A DNA stretch of 64,000 nt from the NCBI GenBank assembly GCA_031216915.1, contig CM062296.1:58526584-58590583 (forward strand). The letters are read 5' to 3'. Below are positions 34,061 to 43,125 of this stretch, one piece after another (positions within the stretch are counted from its first letter, which is position 1; every line of letters starts with the position of its first letter). Below the pieces are notes generated by a model. That model was not told the origin of the DNA. It was given only the letters and a program-made list of their open reading frames with translations, and did no database searches. Position numbers and translations under genes: made by a program. The stretch comes from Pictodentalium vernedei. Its lineage: Eukaryota; Mollusca; Scaphopoda; Dentaliida; Dentaliidae.

Positions 34061-34671
34061 ATGACAGAATACGTGGTTAAAAACGTGAACATATCCACAG
34101 GACAGAGGAAGAAACTTAAGAGAGCGTTAACAACTCGAGGTGAGGTGGTGAGATTCAAATTCACACACGAAGATCTGACGAGAGGCGGTCAGGATTCGAT
34201 CGCCTGGACCAGAAGTCAAATCAAAGGATGGAGAAAGCGATTCGCGATGGAAGAGGGTTGACGGTGAGAATGAGTCCCGGTCAATTGAGATACAATTTGA
34301 GAATGAAAGGTGGTTTCCTACCGCTATTGGCAGGAATAGCTGCAAAAGCATTACCCTTCGCCGCAAAGGCGCTACCCTTTCTCGGAAAGACTCTTGGCGT
34401 GGGAGCTCTCATGGGACTCACTAGTTCGGCAGTTGAGAAATTAATGGGTGGCAGCGGACTGTTTTTGAAGAAGGGAGGAGCCGTGTGTCGTGTCCACATA
34501 GACGACAGCGGTAAAGGATTGTATCTAGAACCCATTAGAGGTGGCAACTCTCTGAGAGGAAACAGTCTCTATCTGAAGAGTGGACGGAACGTTGAGCGAC
34601 TCGGCAAGGGTTTGTTGCTCGGTGAGAATTCGCCGTTTAAGAATATACCGATTTTGAATATGTTATTATAA
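34061..34671 (+). pseudogene. Hydrophobic Gly-rich capsid-associated protein, broken by a frameshift
   Basis: The N-terminal part, 34061-34261 (66 codons), has a basic helical region. The remainder is in another frame, open from about 34228 to 34671. It has a hydrophobic, Ala/Leu-rich segment (LPLLAGIAAKALPFAAKALPF, roughly 20+ residues), then glycine-rich GNGLYL-like repeats (GGSGLFLKKGG, GKGLYLEP, GNSLYLKSG, GKGLLLG) and an SPFKNIPILN tail. This layout is common in aquatic-animal Polintons and resembles adenovirus pVI/pX-type membrane-active proteins (functional inference). The 34228-34261 overlap marks the frame break. A TATATATA motif is at 33944-33958. Confidence 0.7.
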
Positions 34672-34724
34672 TATAAAATTATATAAAATATAAATCATAG
34701 AAAGTATAAAATAATATATTTAAA

Positions 34725-34817
34725 ATGGATAAAAAGGTGGAGAAACAATTAGACGATAATGACGAATATCGCGAGACAGAGTGCGAAGAAACAAAAAAAA
34801 ATGAGATCAAAAGATGA
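34725..34817 (+). CDS. Possible 30-codon ORF ending in the terminator hairpin
   Basis: ATG at 34725 and TGA at 34815-34817. The product is very acidic/lysine-rich with no motif. It is preceded by ataatatattt and its stop lies inside the stem-loop at 34800-34824. It may be a real short gene, a remnant, or chance. Confidence 0.25.
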   Translation: MDKKVEKQLDDNDEYRETECEETKKNEIKR

Positions 34818-34839
34818 TCTCATTACTTTTTTTTTTTTT
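34800..34839. terminator. Bidirectional stem-loop with A-run and T-run at convergent junction 1
   Basis: AATGAGATC (34800-34808), loop aaaagat, GATCTCATT (34816-34824). An A-run precedes it and a T-run (34827-34839) follows. It sits between the plus-strand gene ending at 34671 and the minus-strand gene ending at 34875. The site at 42362-42386 matches 24 of 25 nt. It resembles an intrinsic terminator readable on both strands. Confidence 0.7.
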
Positions 34840-34874
34840 CATTCTTCTTCGCTAACAATCAATCTCTCTATTGT

Positions 34875-35323
34875 TTATATTTCCAAGTCCGTTATTAGCT
34901 TGTTGACACTCGTGTCTTCTCCTTTTTCGAAAACATGTTGAATGTTTATCTTTACTCTTTTGAGTTTTTTTACATCGGTCAACTCGCTCTCACCACCCAA
35001 TTTCTTCACAAGTTCGAATGAGATGTTTGGAAATATGTAATTTCCATAGGGCAATGACAAATCGTTCTTGTCGAATTCTCTATCTTCGGTGATGACGATG
35101 TTTGCAGATCGCTTTGGCACTCGTAAATCAAATCGAGTGCGGCTTCGTCCAATTTCAAAGGCATCTTATATTTGTCGTATTTGTGCTCTAAGCCCTTTGT
35201 CTTGACCTCGCTCAATTCGATGGGATTGTGTCGTTGTAATCTATAGATTTTATGACCGAATTTCTTATTCGCTTCGACTCGTTTCAATTTCAATTCGCAT
35301 CTTTTAGGTGTTGTTGTCCTCAT
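34875..35323 (-). pseudogene. Tandem gene copy 1 of an unknown Polinton protein, frameshifted
   Basis: ATG at 35323. The first part (TPKRCELKLKRVEANKKF..., LDEAALDLIYECQSDL) matches copy 2 at 35567-36016, then the matching frame changes between about 35100 and 35125 (TEDREFDKNDLSLPYGNYI ... VNKLITDLEI) and runs to a stop at 34875. Copy 1 spans 449 bp against 450 bp for copy 2, a net one-base difference. The family is not recognised: small, charged, with a conserved end. A TATA-like motif is at 35431-35452. Confidence 0.7.
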
Positions 35324-35430
35324 GATCGATTATTTGTTTTTTTGTTTTTATGAATTCTTGAAAATAATGTATATTTTAAATTTTGTATTTAAATAATAAT
35401 TTGTTAAAAAAGTTTGCTATTTTTTTTTTG

Positions 35431-35534
35431 CTCTTTATATATATATAAAAAAGTTGTCTTTTTAATTTTTAATTTTTATTTAGTGTAAAATTTTTTAGTA
35501 AAAGATTTTTTTTCTCTTTATATATATATAAAAA
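35431..35534 (-). promoter_or_regulatory. Two TATA-type motifs upstream of the tandem gene copy 1
   Basis: ctctttatatatatataaaa at 35431-35450 and again at 35517-35536, each after a T-rich tract. The nearer one is about 110 nt upstream of the ATG at 35323. Confidence 0.5.
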
Positions 35535-35566
35535 GTTAAATTTTAACATTTCAATCTCTCTATTGT

Positions 35567-36016
35567 TTATATTTCCAAGTCCGTTATTAGCATGTTGACA
35601 TTCGTCATTTTTCCACTTACGAAAATGGTGTGAATGTTTATCTTTACTCTTTTGAGTTTTTTTTCATAGGCGAATGCGCTCTCACCACCCGATTTGTTCA
35701 TGAGTTCGGGTGAGATTATTGGATATATGTAACCTCCATAGGACAACAATAAATCACCCTTGTCGAATTCTCTGTCTTCGGCGACGATGATATTATTCAG
35801 CAGATCGCTTTGGTACTCGTAAAACAAATCGAGCGCGGCTTCATCCACTTTCAAACACATTCGATATTCGTAGTAGTAGCGCTCTAAGTCTACCATCTCG
35901 ACCTCGTTCAATTCAATGGGATCATGTTGTTGTAATATATAGATATTAAAACCGCATTTCTCATACCTTTCGACTCGTTTCAATTTCAATTCGCATCTTT
36001 TAGGTGTTGTTGTCAT
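35567..36016 (-). CDS. Tandem gene copy 2 of an unknown Polinton protein, intact
   Basis: 149 codons from ATG at 36016, beginning with the same TPKRCELKLKRVE block as copy 1 and ending LITDLEI. It is rich in Lys, Glu, Asp and Tyr, with no signal peptide, membrane segment or known motif. Non-coding flanks are also duplicated (ttatgaattcttg...ttaaattttgta upstream, tctctattgtttatatttcc downstream), with a spacing of about 692 bp between copies. A TATA-like motif at 36118-36135 lies in the ~187-bp gap to the divergent PolB region. Function unknown; it may be an accessory or host-interaction gene (inference). Confidence 0.65.
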   Translation of the reverse strand: MTTTPKRCELKLKRVERYEKCGFNIYILQQHDPIELNEVEMVDLERYYYEYRMCLKVDEAALDLFYEYQSDLLNNIIVAEDREFDKGDLLLSYGGYIYPIISPELMNKSGGESAFAYEKKLKRVKINIHTIFVSGKMTNVNMLITDLEI

Positions 36017-36117
36017 GATCGATTATTTGGTTTTTATGAATTCTTGCAAATAATGTATATTTTAAATTTTGTATTAAAAAATTGAATTTAAAATTTAACT
36101 TTTTTTTTTTTTTTTTA

Positions 36118-36135
36118 TTATATATATATAAAAAG
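36118..36135. promoter_or_regulatory. TATA-type motif in the divergent gap before PolB
   Basis: ttatatatatataaaaag lies about 70 nt before the plus-strand ATG at 36203 and about 100 nt upstream of the minus-strand ATG at 36016. It could serve either or both. Confidence 0.5.
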
Positions 36136-36202
36136 AGTAAAAAAGCAAAACTTTTTTAACAAATTATTTAATACAAAATTCCAAAAAAAAATATTCTTAC
36201 AA

Positions 36203-36605
36203 ATGAAGCAAACAGATAAAACAATGGTAAATTTAAATGAGAAAACCATACCTCAGTTAAACGAGATTTGTAAACTATTACAAATTTCAGATTTCAGAAA
36301 TCATAGAACTAAATCAAAAAAAAATTGATGTCATACAAGCATATTTGCGAAACGCTAGAAAGGCAAACGAAATGTCGATAGCAACGACGTCAAAAGATGC
36401 ATCGGTTGTGAAAAATGAGAAGATAGTAAAAGGAATCGAAATGCCAACGTCGAAAAAAAACCAAAAACGTTTTGATTGTGAAAAATAAGACGATTAAACG
36501 AAAAGCCATTGAAGAACATCAAGTTTCCGAAGAAAAGAAAAGAAAAACGAAAACGAGTGATGCACTTCAGATTCAAGACAAACGAGATATATCGAGCGAA
36601 ATTCA
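36203..36605 (+). pseudogene. Broken N-terminal (SAP-like) region of DNA polymerase B
   Basis: ATG at 36203 opens 41 codons (NLNEKTIPQLNEICKLLQI...), resembling a SAP-like helix-extension-helix motif that begins several Polinton polymerases. It stops at about 36326 in an A-run (aaatcaaaaaaaaattg). Coding-like Lys-rich sequence continues in other frames to about 36605, with another A-run near 36458. Several frame changes would be needed to connect it to the polymerase, so the N-terminus is decayed or contains homopolymer errors. Confidence 0.5.
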
Positions 36606-39600
36606 ATGAGCAATCGACGAAGAGAAAGGAGAAGAATATGTAACACAACTCATTGCGGAACTATTCCAATCGAAACCCTAGAACGGGAGAGTGTGATCAA
36701 AGACGTTTTTAAAACTTTCGACGTGGTTCCCTCGTTGAAGAAAGTCGATCCGAAATTGTTCATGGAACGGGTGAAGAAAGAAGTATTGGATTTGTTTCGC
36801 GAATACATGAACGTGGGATTAAAAATTAAGATGATACTCCATTGCTTAATGAATCAAATCGACGTGAAGTCCGACGAGAGCATCGTGAAAAATGCGTATT
36901 TCAGATCTAACGTCGAACCCATATTTAGAGGTTCAGATCTATCGGACGTTTTCGAAAAGATGAAAGACAAGATGTTGACATCTCTCGTGAATTATCAAGA
37001 TGAAGGTAGTAATTGGACGTTCGATGAGGTGTTGAAACTCGAAATTCACATGAATAAAAACGAACCGTTGAAAGGATCTTCCTACTTGGAATTACCGTAT
37101 TTCTTGACAAAGAAACATGCTGTGGTCAACGTGAGAAATAAAGATGATCAGTGTTTTAAATGGGCAGTCACCTCCGCTTTATACCCTGTCGAAATAAACT
37201 CCGATAGAGTTTCTCGTTACAAGGAAACTTCTAAAAATCTCGATTGAACTGGAGTGACTTTTCCAACAGAGTTAAAACATATCGAACGTTTCGAGGCTCA
37301 AAATCCCACCGTAGTGGTGAATGTCTTAGGATACGACGATGAAAAACAAAAGATCTATCCTCTCAGACAGACTTCGTATCGCGGAAGAGAAAAGACGATT
37401 ATTTTATTATTGATTTCGAATGGTGATAGTCGTCATTATTGTTGGGTTAAACATCCGACCCGATTACTGTCGAAACAAAATAATAATCATAAAGGAAAGA
37501 TATCTTTATGTTACAATTGCATGAACATATTTAAGACCGAAAAATCATTAGCAAAACATCAGAAATATTGCAACGAAAATCAAGGTGTCGCCGTCGAAAT
37601 GCCCAAACCCAACACCATCGTGAAGTTTGAAAATCACAATAGAAGGTTAAAAGTACCATTCGTCGTGTACGCCAATTTTGAATGTTTCACCGCGAAAATG
37701 AGTTCCTGTCAACCCAACGCTCCTCAAAGTTACGTCGAAAGATATCAAAAACACATACCTTCGGGCTATTGCATTTACGTGAAATGCGCTTTCGACTCGC
37801 AACACAATATGGGTCCCTTCACCTACATGAAACGGTGTGAAGACGACGACGTGGCTCAAAGATTCAGGGAAGAGTTAGAATCGAAAATTCAAATGTTATA
37901 CAACAAATTCAAAACTCCAGCGAAAATGATCATCACGCGAGAGCAGCAGGACGAAAATAACAGAGCCACCGAATGTCACATATGCAGACAATTGTTCGAC
38001 GAGAATTCGGAGGAAAATAAGAAGGTCAGAGACCACGATCATTACACATGTCTGTATCGCGGTCCGGCTCACAGCAAGTGTAATTTAAAATATCGAGACG
38101 CTGCTTTCTATCCGGTGATGTTTCACAATCTCTCAGCTTACGACAGTCATCTGTTCATGAAAAATCTTGGCACCTCACACGAAGAATTAAATTGCATCGC
38201 GAACAGCGACGAAAGATACATTTCCTTCACGAAATGGAAGCTCATGGAGAAGAAAAGAGTAATCGACGGAAATACGTTGAAAGAAAAAATGAAATCCATT
38301 CGTAGATGCATACGTTTCATCGACGGTTTTAAATTCATGTTGACCGCTCTGCAAAAATTAGTCGATAACATGAGCAAGGATAAATTTAAAATCACGAGCG
38401 AACATTTCGGAGAACGAGTAGACGTCATGTTGAGGAAAGGAGTCTATCCTTACGATTACATGAACGAGCTAAAGAGATTCAAAGACACCGCACTACCTTC
38501 GAAAGAAGATTTTTATTTGAAATTATACGAATTCGACATTTCCGACGAGAATTACGAACACGGCAAAAACGTGTGGAAATCATTCGATATGAAAACCATG
38601 AGAGATTATCACGATCTCTATCTAAAGACCGACGTTCTGCTCTTGGCAGACGTGTTCGAAAATTTTCGAGACGTCTGTCGTCGAAATTACGATCTGGATC
38701 CTGCTTGGTATTTCACCGCACCCGGTCTGGCATTGGACGCTCTGTTGAAGACCACCAAAGTCCAATTGGAATTATTATCTGACGTGGACATGTTGCTCAT
38801 GTTCGAAAGGGCTGCGAGAGGTGGCGTCTCGATGATCTCTCACAGATATTCTGAAGCTAACAATCCCTACATGAAAGAAGGTTTCAATTCGAAACGGTCG
38901 ACTAAATACATACAGTATTGGGACGCCAATAATCTGTACGGTTGGGCTATGAGTCATCCTTTACTGATTAGAAATTTCGAATGGGTGAAGGAACTGGAAG
39001 AGATGCAAAAATGGAGAGACTATCCTTGCATTTTAGAAGTCGATTTGAACTATCCGGAAGAATTACATGATCCACACAACGATTATCCGCTAGCTCCCGA
39101 ACAAATGGAACCAAACGAAGGAGACGAGAAAAAACTCATTCCCAATTTATTTAACAAATGTAACTACGTCGTCTACAGCGAGAATTTGAAACAATACATT
39201 GATTACGCGATGAAATTAGTCGACATACATCGCATCATTCGATTCGACAAAGAGTCTTGGATAAAAAAATACATCGATCTCAACACGAATCTCAGAACTC
39301 GAGCCGAGAATGATTTTGAAAAAGATTTCTTCAAACTCATGAACAACTGCGTGTACGGCAAATCGATGGAAAACATCAGGAAGAGAACCGACGTTCGACT
39401 CATCAAGTCTGAGAAAAGAGCTAAAAAGTTAGTGGCGAAACCCAATTACAAACACCGAACCATATTCGATGAAAATCTAGTGGCCGTTCACCTGCAAAAG
39501 ACGCACCTGAAGTTCGACAAACCATATTATCTCGGACCGATCATCTTAGATATCAGCAAGCGATTGATGTACGAGTTTCACTACGATTACGTCAAATGAA

Positions 39601-40295
39601 AATTTGGTGATAAAGCCAAACTACTGTTCACCGACACGGACAGTTTAGTTTATGAGATAGAGACGAAAGACGTCTACCGAGATATATCTCCAGATGTGGC
39701 CGAGTGGTTCGAGACAAGCAATTATTCCGTTGATCACCCGTCCAACATTCACTCGAACGACAACAAGAAGGTGTTGGGTAAATTTAAGGACGAGAGCGGT
39801 GGTAAACAGATCGTCGAATTCGTAGGCTTGAGACCCAAACTGTATGCTTATCGTCTAGAAGATGATGAAGAGATCAAGAGGTGCAAAGGAGTTAAAGCAT
39901 GCATGGTGAAGAAAAACATCTCTTTCCAAGAGTATAAAGATTGTTTGTTAGGAAGTGGTCCGGTGTATAAGACTATGAAATCGATTCGAAGCGAAAATCA
40001 CGACTTGTATACCGAAATAGTCAACAAGATTTTGCTGATGGCCTACGATGATAAGAGATTCGTGTTAGACGATAAAATAAGCACTTTGGCACTCGGACAT
40101 TGGACTTTGGATCTAATTTTAGACGATATGAATGGAGATGATTGGATTCTAGATACGATTGTGGATGATAAGATTCCAGATACGATTGCGGATGATAGGA
40201 TTCCAGAAAATCAAGAAGAATTAGATGAACACAAAATTATAGAAATCGATAGTGACATCGAGAAAGTTAGTTTAAAAAGAAAAAGAAAAAAATAG
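36606..40295 (+). pseudogene. polB: Protein-primed family B DNA polymerase with two in-frame stops
   Basis: One frame from 36606 to 40295, interrupted by TGA at 37245-37247 and TGA at 39597-39599. Segment 1 (214 codons) is the N-terminal domain. Segment 2 (37254-39599) has a CxxC...HxxxC zinc-finger-like site (LCYNCMNIFKTEKSLAKHQ), Exo I reading YANFECF, Exo II HNLSAYDSHLF, Exo III YHDLYLKTDVLLLADVF, Pol A DANNLYGWAMSHPL and Pol B KLMNNCVYGKSMEN. Segment 3 starts just before Pol C, LLFTDTDSLVYEI, and ends in a Lys-rich tail. All polymerase motifs are present, but Exo I has Asn where Asp is expected. The stop before Pol C would separate the catalytic Asp pair from the rest. It would replicate the element from its termini. 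Confidence 0.9.
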
Positions 40296-40367
40296 AAAAA
40301 AATAGAAAAAATAACGTCATTTTTAGTAAATTATAATAAAATAAATAAAAAAAATATATACGCATTT

Positions 40368-40817
40368 ATGAATAAGAAAATGAAGATATCCATAGAAGGT
40401 GTCATCTTACCCAACGAACCCCTATCCAACATCGATCTGTTGAATGCGGCAAAAGATTTGAAAATCGAAGATTTTCTAGGAGTGTTTTCCAGAGATGCCT
40501 TGCCGAAGAGAAGACCTCGACAATCGGAATGCGGAATTTTAAATCTAGACGATTCATCGGGTGAAGGCACTCACTGGGTGGCATGGATGAAGAACGGGAA
40601 GAAGAAAAATTATTATTTCGACAGCTACGGAATCTCGCCGCCAAAAGAAATAAAGAACCATTTCAACAAATCGATGGTTCGTTACAACACGGAACAAGTG
40701 CAATCACCACATCAAGTGTTTTGTGGTCACCTGTGACTCTACGTTCTCAAGAGATGGTCTGAAGGAGATCGATTTCAATACATTCTCAATGATTTACATT
40801 AGAGATTGATTTTTTTT
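40368..40817 (+). pseudogene. Adenain-like cysteine protease with in-frame stop after the active-site Cys
   Basis: 122 codons from ATG to a TGA at 40734-40736. His69 in GTHWVAW, Asp85 in YYFDSYG and Cys119 in the terminal VFCGHL match the His-Asp(Glu)-Cys order of the adenovirus-type (C5/Ulp1-like) maturation protease. The same frame continues past the TGA for 20+ codons (LYVLKRWSEG...ILNDLH) to a TAG near 40800, which looks like the family's final helix. The active-site residues are therefore encoded but the C-terminal helix is cut off in this copy. It would process capsid precursors. Its start lies about 70 nt after the polymerase stop. Confidence 0.8.
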
Positions 40818-40819
40818 TA

Positions 40820-40836
40820 TAGTATATATAAAGATA
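40820..40836 (+). promoter_or_regulatory. TATA-type motif before the fibre-like gene
   Basis: atagtatatataaagat after a T-run, about 120 nt upstream of the ATG at 40954; same type as those before other genes of the element. Confidence 0.45.
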
Positions 40837-40953
40837 AAAAATATTTTAAAAAATTTTAATCGAATAAAAACGAAAAATAAAATAACATAGTTCATTTTTA
40901 ATAAACTGCGTTTGAACATATTTTTCTAAAAAACAAAAAAAGCCCACAACAAC

Positions 40954-42293
40954 ATGCCAGTCGATAAATTTGGTAGAAGTGGCGACGAAAAAGTCAATAC
41001 GAGAAAGAAGAGGAAGACGTTCGAAGTCGACGATGGTTATGACATTGCCAACTTGGACAAACGTTACGTTCGGAGATACGAACCTCGAGAAGAACCTTTG
41101 AACATGAACGAGAAGAAGCTCTACAATCTTCCCGAGGTGATAGATCTCGCAGATGCTGCAACTAAAAAATACGTCGACAGGGGGAATGCCGATTTCGAAC
41201 GAATCCTGCTAGATAATTACATGGATAAAACCATGACTGACAATCTGGTTTGGTGAACGTCGTGAATCCCGTAGATCCCACTGATGCCACAACCAAGAAA
41301 TACGCGGACGACTCTCACGCGAGATTCAGCAAACACCTGAGAAATAGATACGTTCAGAAAACAATGCACTCAGAATTGAACGCTAATTCTAACAAGATAA
41401 CGAACGTGGCCACTCCCACGAATCCCAAGGACGTGGCGACCAAACACTACGTAGATCTAGAACAGAGAAAGTCTGACAGACGAGAAATGTAATCGGATCT
41501 GAATGCGGGATTCAACAAGATATTGAATCTGTCGAAGATTGACAACATGGATTCGGACTCAACCGCGGTCAACAAGGGCTACGTAGATTCTGCCGTGATA
41601 CAATCACAAGAATACCTAGAATCACAAGTGGACGATCTCTACCTGAACAAACAATCTGGCGGAACCATGGAGGGTGGCATCGACATGAACGGTAAGAATT
41701 TATTCGGACTCAGTTACGATCCCGAATTCGATTCCAGCGCGGTCAGCAGGAAGTATGTGGATGGCAACTCGGTCTGGAGAAAGGGTGACATCATGGAAGG
41801 TAAACTAGACATGGGTGGACACGTGCTCACGAATCTACCGGATCCCGTGAACATGACGGATGCCTGCACCCTGATTTCGGTGGTGGAGAAAGTTAATTAT
41901 GCTAGACATTTCATCACTGTGTGGGCCGAAGTGGCCGGCACCTTAGATGAGGGAAAAAGTGAGTGGTCTTTCGGAAATGGAGGTAGCAGATCGAAACATG
42001 GTCAGGTGGGATATCCCATGCTGTTGGGAGGTGAAATCCTTCGAATGAGTCTGGCTTCCTCGGATTTGAATAACAGAGTGGTCGTCAATCTCATGGTGAA
42101 TGGTGTAAAGAGCGATAAGAGATACAGCGTCGATAAGACTGAGAATCAACAAGCGAATGTTAGCACTTTCGGCACGCCTCTCAAAGTGAACACCGGAGAC
42201 AGGATTAATTTTGTTACGAAAACCAATAATCCCGAAGCCACCACTTCCGTGGTGAGTCTACTGATCGAACTAGATCCTTTGAAGAAACAGTGA
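40954..42293 (+). pseudogene. Fibre-like repeat protein with beta-rich head, frameshifted and with one in-frame stop
   Basis: The shaft consists of at least five repeats of a ~45-residue unit built around NxxNLPxxxDxxDAATKKYVD (for example LYNLPEVIDLADAATKKYVD, VNPVDPTDATTKKYAD, LTNLPDPVNMTDACT). Such repeats occur in trimeric phage tail fibres and in Polinton proteins. The C-terminal ~150 residues (TVWAEVAGTLDEGKSEWSFG ... VVSLLIELDP) are beta-rich and read like a fibre head or knob. The frame changes at about 41240-41256 and a TAA interrupts at 41490-41492; the last part, 41523-42293 (256 codons), is open. Inferred role: vertex fibre or receptor-binding protein. It is the last gene of the plus block. 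Confidence 0.65.
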
Positions 42294-42361
42294 ACGCATG
42301 GAAAATAATGAATTAAAAAAAAAAATAATGTGTGATTATTAAAAACAAAAAAAACAAAAAA

Positions 42362-42398
42362 AATGAGATCTAAAGATGATCTCATTACTTTTTTTTTT
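42362..42398. terminator. Bidirectional stem-loop with A-run and T-run at convergent junction 2
   Basis: AATGAGATC (42362-42370), loop taaagat, GATCTCATT (42378-42386), T-run 42390-42398 and a preceding A-rich tract. It lies between the stop of the plus-strand fibre gene (42293) and the minus-strand frame ending at 42385. Near-identical to 34800-34824. Confidence 0.72.
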
Positions 42399-42980
42399 GT
42401 TTTCCTTCTTCTTCACTATCACCATATATTATAATAATGTTTCCTTTTTTCTCAATTTTCAGCATCGATTCTTCTTTTTCTTTTTTTTCTTTTTCTTTGT
42501 GATATGATACGTTTATAACAACACTTTTGTTGATCCGAATCATAATTATGAACGAATGTTGTGCATTTCTTGGTAACACTCACATCATTACCATTCTCTT
42601 TAGAAGGTAGTGGTGATGGTGGAAAGCGTCTCATTCTTTTCATTTCCAACCGTCTATCCCGCTGTTTACCTAACCATTTTTCCACATCTTTTTTTTGTTT
42701 TTTGGCTTGCAACACAGGATGGAACATCTGACGGAAACGGAGAGACGATCGCACAGGATCGAACAATCTAAGATCTCTTCGAGTTTTAATATCTTCATCA
42801 CGAAATATCCTTTTTGTTTCTCTCGAGTGAATAGCACGTGATCTTTTAAATAATTCAGAACGTAATCGTAAATATCTTCTTTTTTTTCAAACGCGAAAAT
42901 GGAATGTGTATTTCGTTTCCTACATGACTACTTAGGAACTGTAACATTTTGGACGTCAAGAATGTTGAAAAAAGACATTT
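42385..42980 (-). pseudogene. Decayed minus-strand Lys/Arg-rich ORF
   Basis: The longest pieces are 42452-42766 (104 codons; MFHPVLQAKKQKKDVEKWLG, very basic C-terminus) and 42385-42579. Coding-like sequence continues upstream to an ATG at about 42979 but changes frame several times around A/T-runs (42470, 42880) and meets stops. It is between the terminator-like hairpin and the major capsid gene. No family was recognised; basic composition suggests nucleic-acid binding. Confidence 0.4.
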
Positions 42981-43069
42981 TTTTCTCGGATGAAACTTTT
43001 TTTTTTGTTAAAAAAATATCATTAAAAACGAATTTATTTTTTTATTCTTTTTTTGTTTTTTGTTTTTAA

Positions 43070-43100
43070 TAATGACTCATTACTTTTATTTTTTTTTTTT
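43070..43100 (-). terminator. Possible terminator-like palindrome at the major capsid gene 3' end
   Basis: taatgactcatta (43070-43082) is near-palindromic and followed by cttttattttttttt, resembling the outer part of the two convergent-junction hairpins (TAATGAG...CTCATTACTTTT). It lies ~45 nt past the capsid stop on the minus strand. Weaker than the other two. Confidence 0.35.
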
Positions 43101-43125
43101 TTTATTTTTTTCACACACTCATCTC

